Below are positions 27,073 through 37,100 of a stretch of 64,000 nucleotides of DNA, in pieces (position 1 is the first letter of the stretch; the number at the start of each line of letters is the position of its first letter). The notes below the pieces were generated by a model. That model worked only from the letters and a program-made list of their open reading frames with translations. It did not search any database and had not been told where the DNA came from. This DNA comes from Limihaloglobus sulfuriphilus (GTDB lineage Bacteria; Planctomycetota; Phycisphaerae; Sedimentisphaerales; Sedimentisphaeraceae). Where the stretch lies: contig NZ_CP019646.1 in assembly GCF_001999965.1 (NCBI RefSeq), positions 3,162,001-3,226,000 of the forward strand. Reading direction: 5' to 3'. The position numbers were made by a program, and so were the translations under genes.

Positions 27073-28242
27073 ATGAAATTATCAGATAAATCAAGAATAC
27101 TCGTGACCTGTCAGATGGGCCTTGGCTGCCTGCTCGAAGAAGAAATGAAAGAGCTGGGCTATACGCCTCTGAAAGTCCGGGATACGGGCGTGGAAATCGA
27201 GGGCAACTTTTTTGACGCGATGGATCTTAACCTGCGGCTGCGGTGCGGGTATGCGGTTTTGTACCTGCTCAAGGCATTTGAATGCAGAGACGCAGAGGAG
27301 CTTTATACCCAGGTTTATTCTCAGCCGTGGGAAAATATAATTCCTGCAAATGAGTATCTTTCTATTATTTCCAGGGTCGATAATCCCACGATTAACAATT
27401 CGATGTTCCCCAATCTGAAAGTAAAAGATGCTATTGCTGACCGGCTTACAAACAAACTCGGCAGCAGATGCGATTCGGGTTCCGGCAGGGAAAATATCGT
27501 TGTAAATCTATACTGGAAAGGTACTAACGCATGGCTGTACATTAACACCACGGGCCGCAAATTATCGGAAAGGGGCTACCGCAAGATGCCGCACCTGGCT
27601 CCTATGCAGGAAACACTCGTCGCGGCGTGCCTGCGTGCCGCGGATTATACGTCCGATAATCCTATCGTATGCCCCATGTGCGGCTCCGGCACTTTTGCCA
27701 TAGAGGCAGCCCTTATCGCACTCAACAGATGCCCGGGACTCTTGCGGAGCAACTTTGCTTTTATGCACCTGCAAAATTTCGAGTCGCAGCTCTGGCAGGA
27801 GATGCGGGCAGAGGCAAGAGACGAGGCGGACAACAATAAACGTCCGATAATAATCGCCTCCGATATAGACCCCAAAGCAATAGAAGCGGCAAAGAAAAAC
27901 GCCCTGACCGCCGGCGTGGAGCATTTAATAAAATTTGAAGTATGCGATTTTGCCGATACCACTATACCAGATGAGCCCGGAATGATTATCATGAACCCCG
28001 AATACGGCAAACGCCTCGGCGATACCCGAGAGCTCGAGGATATTTACGCTCGAATCGGCGATTTCTTTAAGCAGAAATGCACAGGCTGGACAGGGTATAT
28101 CTTCACCGGCAATATGGATTTAGCCAAAAAAGTGGGGTTGCGGACTTCGCGGCGGTTCCCTTTCTATAATGCAGACATAGAATGCCGCCTGCTCAAGTAT
28201 GAAATGTATCAGGGCTCACGCAAAAGCAAATATAATCAATAG
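27073..28242 (+). CDS. THUMP-domain class I RNA methyltransferase (RlmL-like)
   Basis: About 389 residues. The N-terminal THUMP-containing part (VTCQMGLGCLLEEEM opening) is followed by a Rossmann methyltransferase: motif I CPMCGSGTFAIEAAL, then ASDIDPKAIEAAKKNA, and a catalytic motif IV that reads NPEYGKRLGD instead of the usual NPPYG. RlmL relatives make m2G in 23S rRNA. I prefer ATG 27073 (MKLSDKSRILVTC) over TTG 27046, since homology starts there; no clear ribosome-binding site is seen. It is the first rightward gene after the candidate origin. Confidence 0.88.
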   Translation: MKLSDKSRILVTCQMGLGCLLEEEMKELGYTPLKVRDTGVEIEGNFFDAMDLNLRLRCGYAVLYLLKAFECRDAEELYTQVYSQPWENIIPANEYLSIISRVDNPTINNSMFPNLKVKDAIADRLTNKLGSRCDSGSGRENIVVNLYWKGTNAWLYINTTGRKLSERGYRKMPHLAPMQETLVAACLRAADYTSDNPIVCPMCGSGTFAIEAALIALNRCPGLLRSNFAFMHLQNFESQLWQEMRAEARDEADNNKRPIIIASDIDPKAIEAAKKNALTAGVEHLIKFEVCDFADTTIPDEPGMIIMNPEYGKRLGDTRELEDIYARIGDFFKQKCTGWTGYIFTGNMDLAKKVGLRTSRRFPFYNADIECRLLKYEMYQGSRKSKYNQ

Positions 28243-28298
28243 TTGACTTCATATGGTGCGGCTTATATAATTGGATAAAATTGGATCAATTATTGGAT
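28243..28298 (+). promoter_or_regulatory. Promoter and TTGGAT repeats before fic
   Basis: TTGACT (28243-28248), 17-base spacer, TATAAT (28266-28271). Three TTGGAT words follow at 28271-28276, 28281-28286 and 28293-28298, between the -10 box and the ATG. They are about one helical turn apart, so they could be an operator (inference). Confidence 0.65.
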
Positions 28299-28302
28299 AG
28301 CC

Positions 28303-29352
28303 ATGATTAATACAGAAACAGTTGTTATTACAGACGAAATACTTAAGTATATCTCTGAAATTGATGAATTTAAAGGCAAATGGTCGGCTCTGGGCAGGCT
28401 TTCGCCTCAGCGGATTAGTGCATTACTGCGTGTAGCAACTATTGAAAGTATCGCCTCTTCAACGAGAATTGAGGGATGCAGGCTTACAGACACACAGGTT
28501 GAAGCACTTTTGCAGAACCTTTCAGCGGGCTCGTTTCTAAGCCGCGATGAACAGGAAGTCGCTGGATACGCAACGGTTATGGAAACTGTTTTTGAATCCT
28601 ATCAATGCATCAACATTACTGAAAATGTTATAAAGCAGTTTCATCGTGATTTATTGCAGTATAGTGATAAAGATACCAGGCACAGGGGGGAGTATAAGAA
28701 AACTTCAAACAGTGTTGAGGCTTTCGACACCGAAGGTGAGAGTCTGGGCATTATTTTTAAAACTGCTGCTCCATTCGATACTCCCCGTTTGATGAAAGAG
28801 CTTTTAGACTGGTATAACGAGGAGCTGAAGTTAGCCAAAATGCATCCGTTGCTGATCACAGCCATTTTCGCGGTAGTATTTCTCGAAATACACCCGTTTC
28901 AGGATGGTAACGGCAGGCTTTCGCGCATTCTATCAACGCTCATGCTTCTCAAGTTTGGTTACAGCTACGTTCCATACAGCTCAATGGAGAGCATAATTGA
29001 GCAGAACAAAGACAACTATTATCTCGCACTAAGACGCAGTCAACAAACTATACGGACTGATACGCCGGACTGGCAGCCCTGGATATTATTTTTCTTACAA
29101 TCAGCGCATAGCCAGAAAAACCATCTTCAAATGAAGCTTGAACGTGAACGAATCTTTATAGCAGCTATGCCTGAGCTGTCTTTGCAAATCATAGAGATTA
29201 TCAAATCCCATGGCCGATGCAGCGTTAAGAACCTTTCTGAAGTTACCGGAAGAAGCCGCAATACCATCAAACATCACCTGTCTCGACTTGTCGAAACTGA
29301 ACAGATAGTAAAGCATGGTGCAGGCCGCGGGACATGGTATTCAATTGTATGA
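28303..29352 (+). CDS. Fic-domain AMPylase-type protein with N-terminal inhibitory motif
   Basis: Fic enzymes usually transfer AMP to target proteins. 349 residues: an N-terminal inhibitory helix S53-TRI-E57-G58 (pattern S/TxxxEG/N, so autoinhibited class II), the catalytic loop HPFQDGNGRLSR (H197), and a C-terminal winged helix (SVKNLSEVTGRSRNTIKHHL). That architecture, with a DNA-binding tail, suggests self-regulation. The promoter and TTGGAT repeats stand directly upstream. No adjacent toxin partner is seen. Confidence 0.9.
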   Translation: MINTETVVITDEILKYISEIDEFKGKWSALGRLSPQRISALLRVATIESIASSTRIEGCRLTDTQVEALLQNLSAGSFLSRDEQEVAGYATVMETVFESYQCINITENVIKQFHRDLLQYSDKDTRHRGEYKKTSNSVEAFDTEGESLGIIFKTAAPFDTPRLMKELLDWYNEELKLAKMHPLLITAIFAVVFLEIHPFQDGNGRLSRILSTLMLLKFGYSYVPYSSMESIIEQNKDNYYLALRRSQQTIRTDTPDWQPWILFFLQSAHSQKNHLQMKLERERIFIAAMPELSLQIIEIIKSHGRCSVKNLSEVTGRSRNTIKHHLSRLVETEQIVKHGAGRGTWYSIV

Positions 29353-29434
29353 ATTTCAAGCAACCCCCAATAACGGCCGAGCGGTTTTTTTCCAGGAAAA
29401 ATTAAAAATTACTCTGACTTTCAATGTTAACCGA

Positions 29435-29462
29435 TTGAATTCGAGCCCTTTTTGGATAAAAT
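29435..29462 (+). promoter_or_regulatory. Possible promoter of trxB
   Basis: TTGAAT (29435-29440), 16-base spacer, TAAAAT (29457-29462), 44 bases before the ATG. Confidence 0.5.
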
Positions 29463-29505
29463 AAAAACTTATTAACAAACGTAATTTATAATTAAGGGAA
29501 AATCA

Positions 29506-30504
29506 ATGAGTGACAATTTATATGATGTGATAATAGCCGGCGGCGGGCCGGCAGGTCTCGGGGCAGCTCTGTACGCATCCCGTGACAGACTCAAAACCCT
29601 TGTCATAGAAAAACTTATGCCCGGCGGCCAGATAAACAACACAGACCTTATCGAGAATTACCCCGGAATCAGACAGACCAGCGGCCTTGATCTGACACAG
29701 ACAATGACAAAACAGGTGCAGGAATTCGGCTGCGAGTTCAAAAACGGTACTGAAATCACCGGCTTTGAAAGATTAGATGACGGCACAATAAAGGTAATTA
29801 CCAAAAAGAACGAGTACAGAGCAAGGGCTGTAATTCTTTCTCCCGGCAGTAATTATCGCAAACTCGGAGTCCCCGGCGAGGATGAGTTCCGCAATGCAGG
29901 TGCCGGCGTTAGTTATTGCGGCACGTGCGATGCACCGTTTTTCCGCGGCAAAAGGGTGGTCGCTGTCGGCGGCGGCAATACAGCCCTTGAAGAGGCGATG
30001 CACCTGGCAAAATTCGCATCTGATGTAACGCTTGTTCACCGCCGCGAGGAGTTCCGCGCAACACAGGTACTCCAGGAAGAATTCAGCCGTCTCGCCGCAC
30101 AGCAAGACAGCAATCTGCGGTCACGGCTCGATACGGTTGTAGAGGCCATCGAGGGTAATGGCAAAGTCGAGCGGGCTATTCTGAAGAACGTAAAAACCGG
30201 TGAAAAAGAGGCTTATGAATGCGACGGAGTGTTTATATTCGTCGGCATGGTACCCAACACCGCTTTTGTAAAAGATTTTGTCGATCTGGATTCTGACGGT
30301 TTTATCAAATGTGATACGGCGTTTCTGCGGACCAAGGTGCCCGGCGTATTTGCCTCGGGCGATTGCCGTGTCGGAGCTGCAATGCAGCTTGTAACTGCTG
30401 TTGCGGACGGAGTTAACGCCGCGATAGCGATGAAACACTATTTCCGCGATGCTAACTGGTGGAACAAGCCGTTAAAAGATACCCATACCGTTGGCGGCTG
30501 GTAA
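29506..30504 (+). CDS. trxB: Thioredoxin reductase
   Basis: A flavoenzyme that reduces thioredoxin with NADPH. 332 residues: FAD motif GGGPAGLGAALYASR, redox pair CGTC (in SYCGTCDAPFFRGK), NADPH motif GGGNTALEEA with HRREEFRA (basic residues for the 2'-phosphate), and C-terminal FAD motif GVFASGDCR. All key residues are present and the length is normal. It appears monocistronic, with its own promoter and a 285-base gap before the secretin gene. Confidence 0.95.
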   Translation: MSDNLYDVIIAGGGPAGLGAALYASRDRLKTLVIEKLMPGGQINNTDLIENYPGIRQTSGLDLTQTMTKQVQEFGCEFKNGTEITGFERLDDGTIKVITKKNEYRARAVILSPGSNYRKLGVPGEDEFRNAGAGVSYCGTCDAPFFRGKRVVAVGGGNTALEEAMHLAKFASDVTLVHRREEFRATQVLQEEFSRLAAQQDSNLRSRLDTVVEAIEGNGKVERAILKNVKTGEKEAYECDGVFIFVGMVPNTAFVKDFVDLDSDGFIKCDTAFLRTKVPGVFASGDCRVGAAMQLVTAVADGVNAAIAMKHYFRDANWWNKPLKDTHTVGGW

Positions 30505-30789
30505 CGGAATTGCCTGCAGCCTTTGAGAGATTATTTAGTTATAACAGGATGCACATAAGAATCTAACATACATCAGTTTAGCATACATCAGAGAGCAGCT
30601 TATTCTGCCGTGATAAATTGTAATATTATCATCTGCTGAAAAAAGCGCTTATTTGTCTTGAAATAATTTGTTAAATGAATAAACTTACGGGTCTTAACGT
30701 GTACCCTATCATAAGATAGAAGAATAGTTTTTGGATGTTTTTTGAACAGTAATAATTACATAAATACCTATTATGCCGGAGGTTAACTA

Positions 30790-33700
30790 GTGGCTAGTTT
30801 ACGTTTTTCCAGCAGAATGCGCTTTAGCAGATTGACGCTTATTTCGCTTGCAATTATCGGTACAATTATTTGCGGAAATCCTGCCGACGCGTTTTCTCAA
30901 ACCAATGAAGCAACAAAAAAAGCACTTCAGGATCAGATTGCCGTTGCCCGGCTTGCCTGTGAAGAGGGCATGCTCGAATCTTCTCAAGGCGTACTTGACA
31001 AGATAAGAAAAGATTTCGGCCAGGATCTGACAGACCAGGACGAGGCGGCTATCAGCGGTATCGAGGATTGTCTGGCCGCCGGCCGCAAGCTCAGGGCAGA
31101 CGCCCAGGCTTCGCTCGGCACCGCCCGGCAACTATACGATAACGGAAATTACGTAGATGCGTACAAACTTTCCTCCCAGCTGGCTGAGAACAAGTTTCTC
31201 CCTGTCGATGACAAGATGGCGGCTGCGAAGATAAAGTCTGCCTCGTATAAGGGTTATACCGAGTATCAGCAGGAAATGAAAGACCTCTTCGACAAAAGCA
31301 TCGAAGACTACAAGGCCGGTAATTACGAAACAGCCTTAAAGGGTTTCGAGACTGTCGATGAGAGCGGCGTAGAAGTTAGCCACTGGTTCAAAGATGCCGG
31401 CGATTACGCAGAGATGACTCAGGCACAAATGACAAAGTCTCAGGCAGAAGCCCAGGCCGATGCAGCTAAGCAGGCTAAAGCTGAAAAAGCTGCCGAAGAA
31501 AAAAAGGCCGCCGCGGAGAAAGCCGCAGCAGAAAAACAGGAAAAAGCTGCCAAAACGCAGCAGCCTGAAGTTGCCGTTGCTGTCCAAAACAACACGGCAG
31601 ACGAATCAGCTCAGGTGCAGCCTGACCAGAACCCCGACCAGGTATCAAACGAATCGATGGAGTCAGCGGCACCCCCAGCCGGCGGCTCTTCTTATATAGA
31701 TCAGATACAGCGGACGAGAAATGTGAAGCGCCAGTACACACAGGTTGTTGTAAATGACGCTATCGCAAAAGCTAATGAATTCATGGCACAGGGCGACTAC
31801 GCCGCGGCACGTGAATCACTTACCGCTGCCTATTCAAATATCAACAAGACCAAGATGGTTCTCGGCGAGCAGCTTTATGAGCAGTACAACACTCAGCTCA
31901 ACTCTATGCGAGATGAGATCGCGGACAAGGCCGAGGCCGCCGCGGTAAAAGATGCCCAGATGCGCCGCGAGGAGCAAAGCGTTCTTCAAAGCGAGATGCG
32001 CCAGAAGATGGAGCGTGAACGTCGGGCCGCGGTAGAGGAATACAAGTCAAACGCCCTTGAATTCCATAAAAAACAGCGTTACGAAGAGGCTCTTGCCCAG
32101 GTCAACGCCCTGCTGGCAATCGATCCGCTCAACGATTTCGGCCTTGCGATGAAGATGTCTCTTGAAGATACAATTTCATGGCGTGAGCAGAGCATGGTAC
32201 AGAAAACCAAGTACGAGCAGGAGATAAAGACCCTCATAGAAGCCGACCGTTCATCAATCCCCTGGTCAGACGATGTGCATTACCCGTCAAACTGGCTGGA
32301 AATCTCTAAGAAACGCGACGCCTTATTTACAGACGGCGAAAATCCCGAAGATGCCGCGATCAATAAACAGCTTGAAACGGTGATTGATCTGATGGAAATC
32401 ACTCAGGACACATCTTTTGAGGACGCTATAGAAATTATAAAGACATCTGTCGAACCGAATTTCAACATCGTTGTACTCTGGCGTGACCTCGAAGATAACG
32501 CGTTCATTGACCGCGACACGCCGGTTAATGTAACATTCAGCTCGCCGGTAAGTGCCAGCATGGCATTGAAGCTGCTTTTGGAAAGTGTATCCGGCGGATT
32601 TGCTGAGCTTGATTACGTTGTTAAAAACGGAATTATCCAGGTCGCGACAGTAGAATCACTTCCGGACAGGCTTCAGGTTGTCCGTTATGAAGTAGCCGAC
32701 CTGCTCGGTGAGAGGGCACTGTTCCAGTTTGAGATGGACACCTCGGACCTGGGTAACCAGGGAGGAGGCCGTTCAAGCGGCGGCGGCGGCGGTGGCAGCA
32801 GCAGCCGAAGAAGCTCATCCTCCAGTCAGGACGACGAAGACATCGACAGGACCGAGATGATCGAACGCTCGGCACTGCGTGTGCAGGAGCTGATGGACCT
32901 GATTCAGCAGAGTATTGACCCTATGAGCTGGTATGATGCCGGCGGACAGGCGACAATCTCCACATTCAATGACAAGACACTGGTTATAAGCCAGACTATC
33001 AAAAACCACAGCGAAGTGAGAAGACTCCTTAACGACCTTCGCGCCTCGCTCGGCCAGCAGGTTGCTCTGGAGACCAGATTCCTTATAGTAAGCCAGAACT
33101 TCCTTGAGGAAATCGGTGTAGATGTTGATTTTATAGTCAATGCCGGCGGAAAATGGGGTGATATCATCGTTGACCAGAACCACGCTTCAACTACCGGCGG
33201 CGGCCAGTCCACCGGCGTTCCCGGCAACCTCGCGGACAACTCCGCGGCGGCAATGATCAGCGGCGGTTACGGCTCTATACTTGATGACCTTCAGGTTCAA
33301 TTCCTGATAAACGCCACCCAGTCCCACCGTGATACAAAGAGTCTCAACGCTCCGCGTGTTGCAGTGCTCAGCGGTGAGTCGGCGGCTATCAGGGTAACAA
33401 CCGATAAATCCTACGTGGCAGACTACGATTTTGAAGATGTAACCACTGCTAACAGCGATTTTAACCGTGTTATCGCCGACCCTGAGATCAGCACGATTCA
33501 GGACGGTGTGATACTTAACGTTACCCCGACGATATCCATGGACAAGAAGTATGTCCTTCTGCGTATCACAACTTCTTTCACAACAACGAGTTTCAGCCAG
33601 TTTGAAGTACCTTCCGGCGGCGAGACAAACGATTATTTCCCGATTCAGCTGCCCGAGTCTGAAATCGCAGAGGTTCGTACCCGTGTCAGCGTGCCTGATT

Positions 33701-33918
33701 CAGGTACACTGCTTATCGGCGGCCAGAAGCTCACCGGTGAAGTTGAGCTGCAGAGCGGCGTGCCGGTTCTGAGCAAGGTTCCCGGGCTGGGAAGGCTCTT
33801 TGAAAACAGGGCCAAGACCAAAGATACATACGTTCTGCTGATACTGGTCAAGCCGACAATTCTGCTTCAGGATGAACTTGAGGCGGAGGCTGTAGCAGGT
33901 ATGCAGACAAATTACTGA
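30790..33918 (+). CDS. Secretin (type II/IV pilus secretion outer-membrane channel)
   Basis: An outer-membrane channel protein, 1042 residues, GTG start behind GGAGG. Signal peptide to about residue 35. Then TPR-like helices, an Ala/Lys/Glu-rich segment (about 215-255), a second helical region, N-domain-like beta-alpha units (FNIVVLWRDLED...), a Gly/Ser-rich loop (about 655-680), and the secretin domain from about 753. That domain has VALETRFLIVSQNFLEEIGV, LNAPRVAVLSGESA and the hallmark VPVLSKVPGLGRLFENR. The long N-terminal TPR fusion is typical of planctomycetal secretins. No GspE/F or Pil genes are adjacent. The following gene encodes a huge exoprotein. Confidence 0.9.
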   Translation: MASLRFSSRMRFSRLTLISLAIIGTIICGNPADAFSQTNEATKKALQDQIAVARLACEEGMLESSQGVLDKIRKDFGQDLTDQDEAAISGIEDCLAAGRKLRADAQASLGTARQLYDNGNYVDAYKLSSQLAENKFLPVDDKMAAAKIKSASYKGYTEYQQEMKDLFDKSIEDYKAGNYETALKGFETVDESGVEVSHWFKDAGDYAEMTQAQMTKSQAEAQADAAKQAKAEKAAEEKKAAAEKAAAEKQEKAAKTQQPEVAVAVQNNTADESAQVQPDQNPDQVSNESMESAAPPAGGSSYIDQIQRTRNVKRQYTQVVVNDAIAKANEFMAQGDYAAARESLTAAYSNINKTKMVLGEQLYEQYNTQLNSMRDEIADKAEAAAVKDAQMRREEQSVLQSEMRQKMERERRAAVEEYKSNALEFHKKQRYEEALAQVNALLAIDPLNDFGLAMKMSLEDTISWREQSMVQKTKYEQEIKTLIEADRSSIPWSDDVHYPSNWLEISKKRDALFTDGENPEDAAINKQLETVIDLMEITQDTSFEDAIEIIKTSVEPNFNIVVLWRDLEDNAFIDRDTPVNVTFSSPVSASMALKLLLESVSGGFAELDYVVKNGIIQVATVESLPDRLQVVRYEVADLLGERALFQFEMDTSDLGNQGGGRSSGGGGGGSSSRRSSSSSQDDEDIDRTEMIERSALRVQELMDLIQQSIDPMSWYDAGGQATISTFNDKTLVISQTIKNHSEVRRLLNDLRASLGQQVALETRFLIVSQNFLEEIGVDVDFIVNAGGKWGDIIVDQNHASTTGGGQSTGVPGNLADNSAAAMISGGYGSILDDLQVQFLINATQSHRDTKSLNAPRVAVLSGESAAIRVTTDKSYVADYDFEDVTTANSDFNRVIADPEISTIQDGVILNVTPTISMDKKYVLLRITTSFTTTSFSQFEVPSGGETNDYFPIQLPESEIAEVRTRVSVPDSGTLLIGGQKLTGEVELQSGVPVLSKVPGLGRLFENRAKTKDTYVLLILVKPTILLQDELEAEAVAGMQTNY

Positions 33919-33949
33919 TCCAATTTTAAACAATTTAATATAACAACGG

Positions 33950-33979
33950 GTACAGGGCGTGAATTTTTTCGCCCTGTAC
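33950..33979. terminator. Hairpin downstream of the secretin gene
   Basis: GTACAGGGCG (33950-33959) pairs with CGCCCTGTAC (33970-33979) around a T-rich loop. There is no T tract after it, so it is a possible but not classical terminator. A TTGACA at 34018-34023 could serve the next gene, but no good -10 box is in place. Confidence 0.45.
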
Positions 33980-34179
33980 TCGTATAAACAGATTCAGGCG
34001 GGTGAGGCAGATGTTTATTGACAGAAAATAATAAACTTACATGCAAACCCGTGTCGCGGCGGCTTCGTATAAACAAAATTGCCGTCAAAGCTAAATAACA
34101 CAGGCTTAATAAGATATTGAAATTATCTAAATATATATTAGAAGATATTAAAGCAATTATTCCAGGAGAAATAACAGTT

Positions 34180-37100
34180 ATGCGTTTATTCAAGTATTTT
34201 TCTCTGCTACTGCTAACGGCGGCATGTCTCCAGGCAAAGGTTCTTCAGGTTCCAACAACTCTTTATCCCGATATCCCCGACGCGGTAGCCGCGGCGGCAC
34301 CCGGCGATACTATCCTGATATCACCCAAGGGCGACGGCTCGGATTACGGCCCTTATGCGATTTCTCTGGGCGATGTTAGCCTGCCTGATGTGGCAGCACG
34401 CGAGAATGCGCCCGTGGTTACTATGTATGATGGACTTTCCGGTATTCTTATTGACAAGAACCTTACGATAGAGGGCCTGGGTGAAGTTGTTATAGATTGC
34501 GGCGAAATGGGCCGCGCTTTCACCATCGACGGCTCGGCTGCAGGCGGAATAACTGTAAACATTACAAATATTAAGATTCAAAACACCAGCTATGCCCCGG
34601 TACATGAGTGGATTGATGAGGAGGGCGAAATCCTCGGCCAGAGCTTTATCGCACAGCCAATGTCTGATGGCACCCCTATATTTGTCGCCGGTCAGCTGAT
34701 AGAGGGAGTTGACCCCGACACCGGCGAAGGTACAGGTGAGTTTACCTATGAGCTTTATGAAGTAGATTCATTCCCGGTTCCAGACCCTGATACCGGTGAC
34801 GTTGATTTCGAGGCAGGCTGCGCCTACGGCGGTGCCATAGGTATAAACTCTGCGGAAGTGCACATCAGCGACTGTGAATTTGACAATTGTGAAGTTACCG
34901 GCGCCCGCGGTTCACAGGGTATTATGGGCAGTTATTATGACATGGAAAATGACAGGGTTGCACTTCGTGATGCCGACGGCAACGGATTTGACGGCGGCGA
35001 AGGCGGAAATGCTTTCGGCGACGGCTACGGCGGAGCTATCGGCTGTCAGAACGGCTCATGGCTGTTCGTTGACAATACCATCTTTTCAAACTGTGCCGCG
35101 GTTGGAGCCATCGGCGGCGACGGCGGCCCCGGCAGTAACGCCGCAGGCAACGCAGATGACGGCTGGAACGGCAACGCCAGCAACGGCGGTGACGCCGGCA
35201 ATCCCACAGGTGCAGGTAACGGCGGAGCTGTGTATCTTGACCCGACCAGTCAGTCAGAATTTACCTCAAGTGAGCTTTTCGCCAACGAATGCCAGTTAGG
35301 CCAACCCGGCACAGGCGGGGCAACCGGCGGCGGTGATGTCAGCGAGGATAATCCGGTTTTCCCCGGCTCCAGCGGCAGCGGATTTGTCTTTTATTACAGA
35401 TGCTACGGCGGAGCGTTCTTCGCGGACAGTGAAATTGATGAGGGCGGGATGCTGTTAAACGCCGCGTGGCCCAGCTTCGTTGATACGCAGTTCAAAGCCA
35501 ACGAATCTCCATATTACGGCGGTGCGATCTACGCGGGCCATTATGTAGAGCTTGTAATAAGCCAATCTGACCCTTCAATAGCGACATTTGACAATAATAC
35601 CGCCAGACAGGGCGGTGCGATCTTCCTGCACGGCGAAAACGTTCTGGATGTAAGTGACTGTTATTTCAGCTCTAACAATGCCAATAGCGGTTATGGCGGT
35701 GCTGTATATAGCGGTGATCCAAGCACTGGTGATGATAACATAACAGCGACATTCAACCGGACAACATTCTCCCGAAACGGCGCGTTGTTCGGCGGTGCTG
35801 TATTTACAAATATGGCAGCCTCAGTTGATTACACACAGTGTGTCTTCAGCTCGAACACGGCTCTTAGTGTATCAGCCGTTGACCCGACACAAACAACCTC
35901 CCACGGCGGTGCGCTGAATATCAAGGGTAATGTAAACATCAGCGATTGTGTGATGACAAACAACATCGCCGGCGGCGGTAACGGCGGTGCAATCCACGCC
36001 CTGCAATGGAGCGGAACACTGACCAACTGCCTTATAAAAGACAACCAGGCACTTTCCGGCGGCGGTATCTACTCTATGAACTCCGCGGGGCTGTATTTTA
36101 ATAATTGTGATTTCCATACCAACTTCGCTAACGCTGTCGCCGGGCAGGGCGGAGGTATGGCTATATTCGACAGCAGCGATGACGGCTCCGGAGGCGATAC
36201 GACAGTATCGATACGCCACAGTGAGTTTACAGCAAACACAGGTTCCGGCAACGGCTCCAAAGGCGGCGGCCTCTATATTTCCACCTGCGACAACGTTGAG
36301 ATTTTCAACACGCTTGTAAACAACAACACAGCCGGACTCCACGGCGGAGGAATAGGCCTGACCTATGTTACAGCGACTTTGGGCAATCTAACCATTGATG
36401 GAAACGAATTGAGCAAAATTTCACAGCTCCCCCTCAATGGCGGCGCCTCTACTTCGGCAAATGACGATGACGACAGCGGCAGCGGGCTCTACATAGAATA
36501 TCTCTGTGATGTTCAGCTGCAAAACAGTATTGTTTCAAATAATGCGGGCATAAGCGTTTACCTTTATGACGCGGACAGCTCGTTCTATTCAAATAATAAC
36601 ATGTATTACATGTATCCTGTCGGTGAATACGAAGGATATGTTTACGACGCCATCAGCCTGCTCAAGACTGACGACGAGATAGACTCTCTGCCCGGCAGCG
36701 GCGGCAACTTAACTGACAATCCCAGGTTTACTTCCGGGCCGCTGGGGTATTATTACCTCTCGTCAAACAGCAGGGCGATAGATGCAGGTAATGACACTTT
36801 CATAAATGTATTCGGTGCCGACGCTCCGACTTACGAAGGTGATGAGGAAATTGTTGATCTTGGATATCACTATCCGGCTGAGGGCTCTGTTCCTCAGTAC
36901 ACGCTGACTATCAATCAGGTTGAAAATGCGATCATTACTCCTGTGCCGAATAAACCCACTTATTTCTCCGGCGAGCTTGTAGAGTTAAATGTAACTCTCG
37001 AGACGGGCTGGCGCGTACGTAACTGGCTCGGTACAATCAACGATACTTCAAACCGCAAGACCAACTATGTCCTGATGAACACGGACAAAACGGTTTCTGT

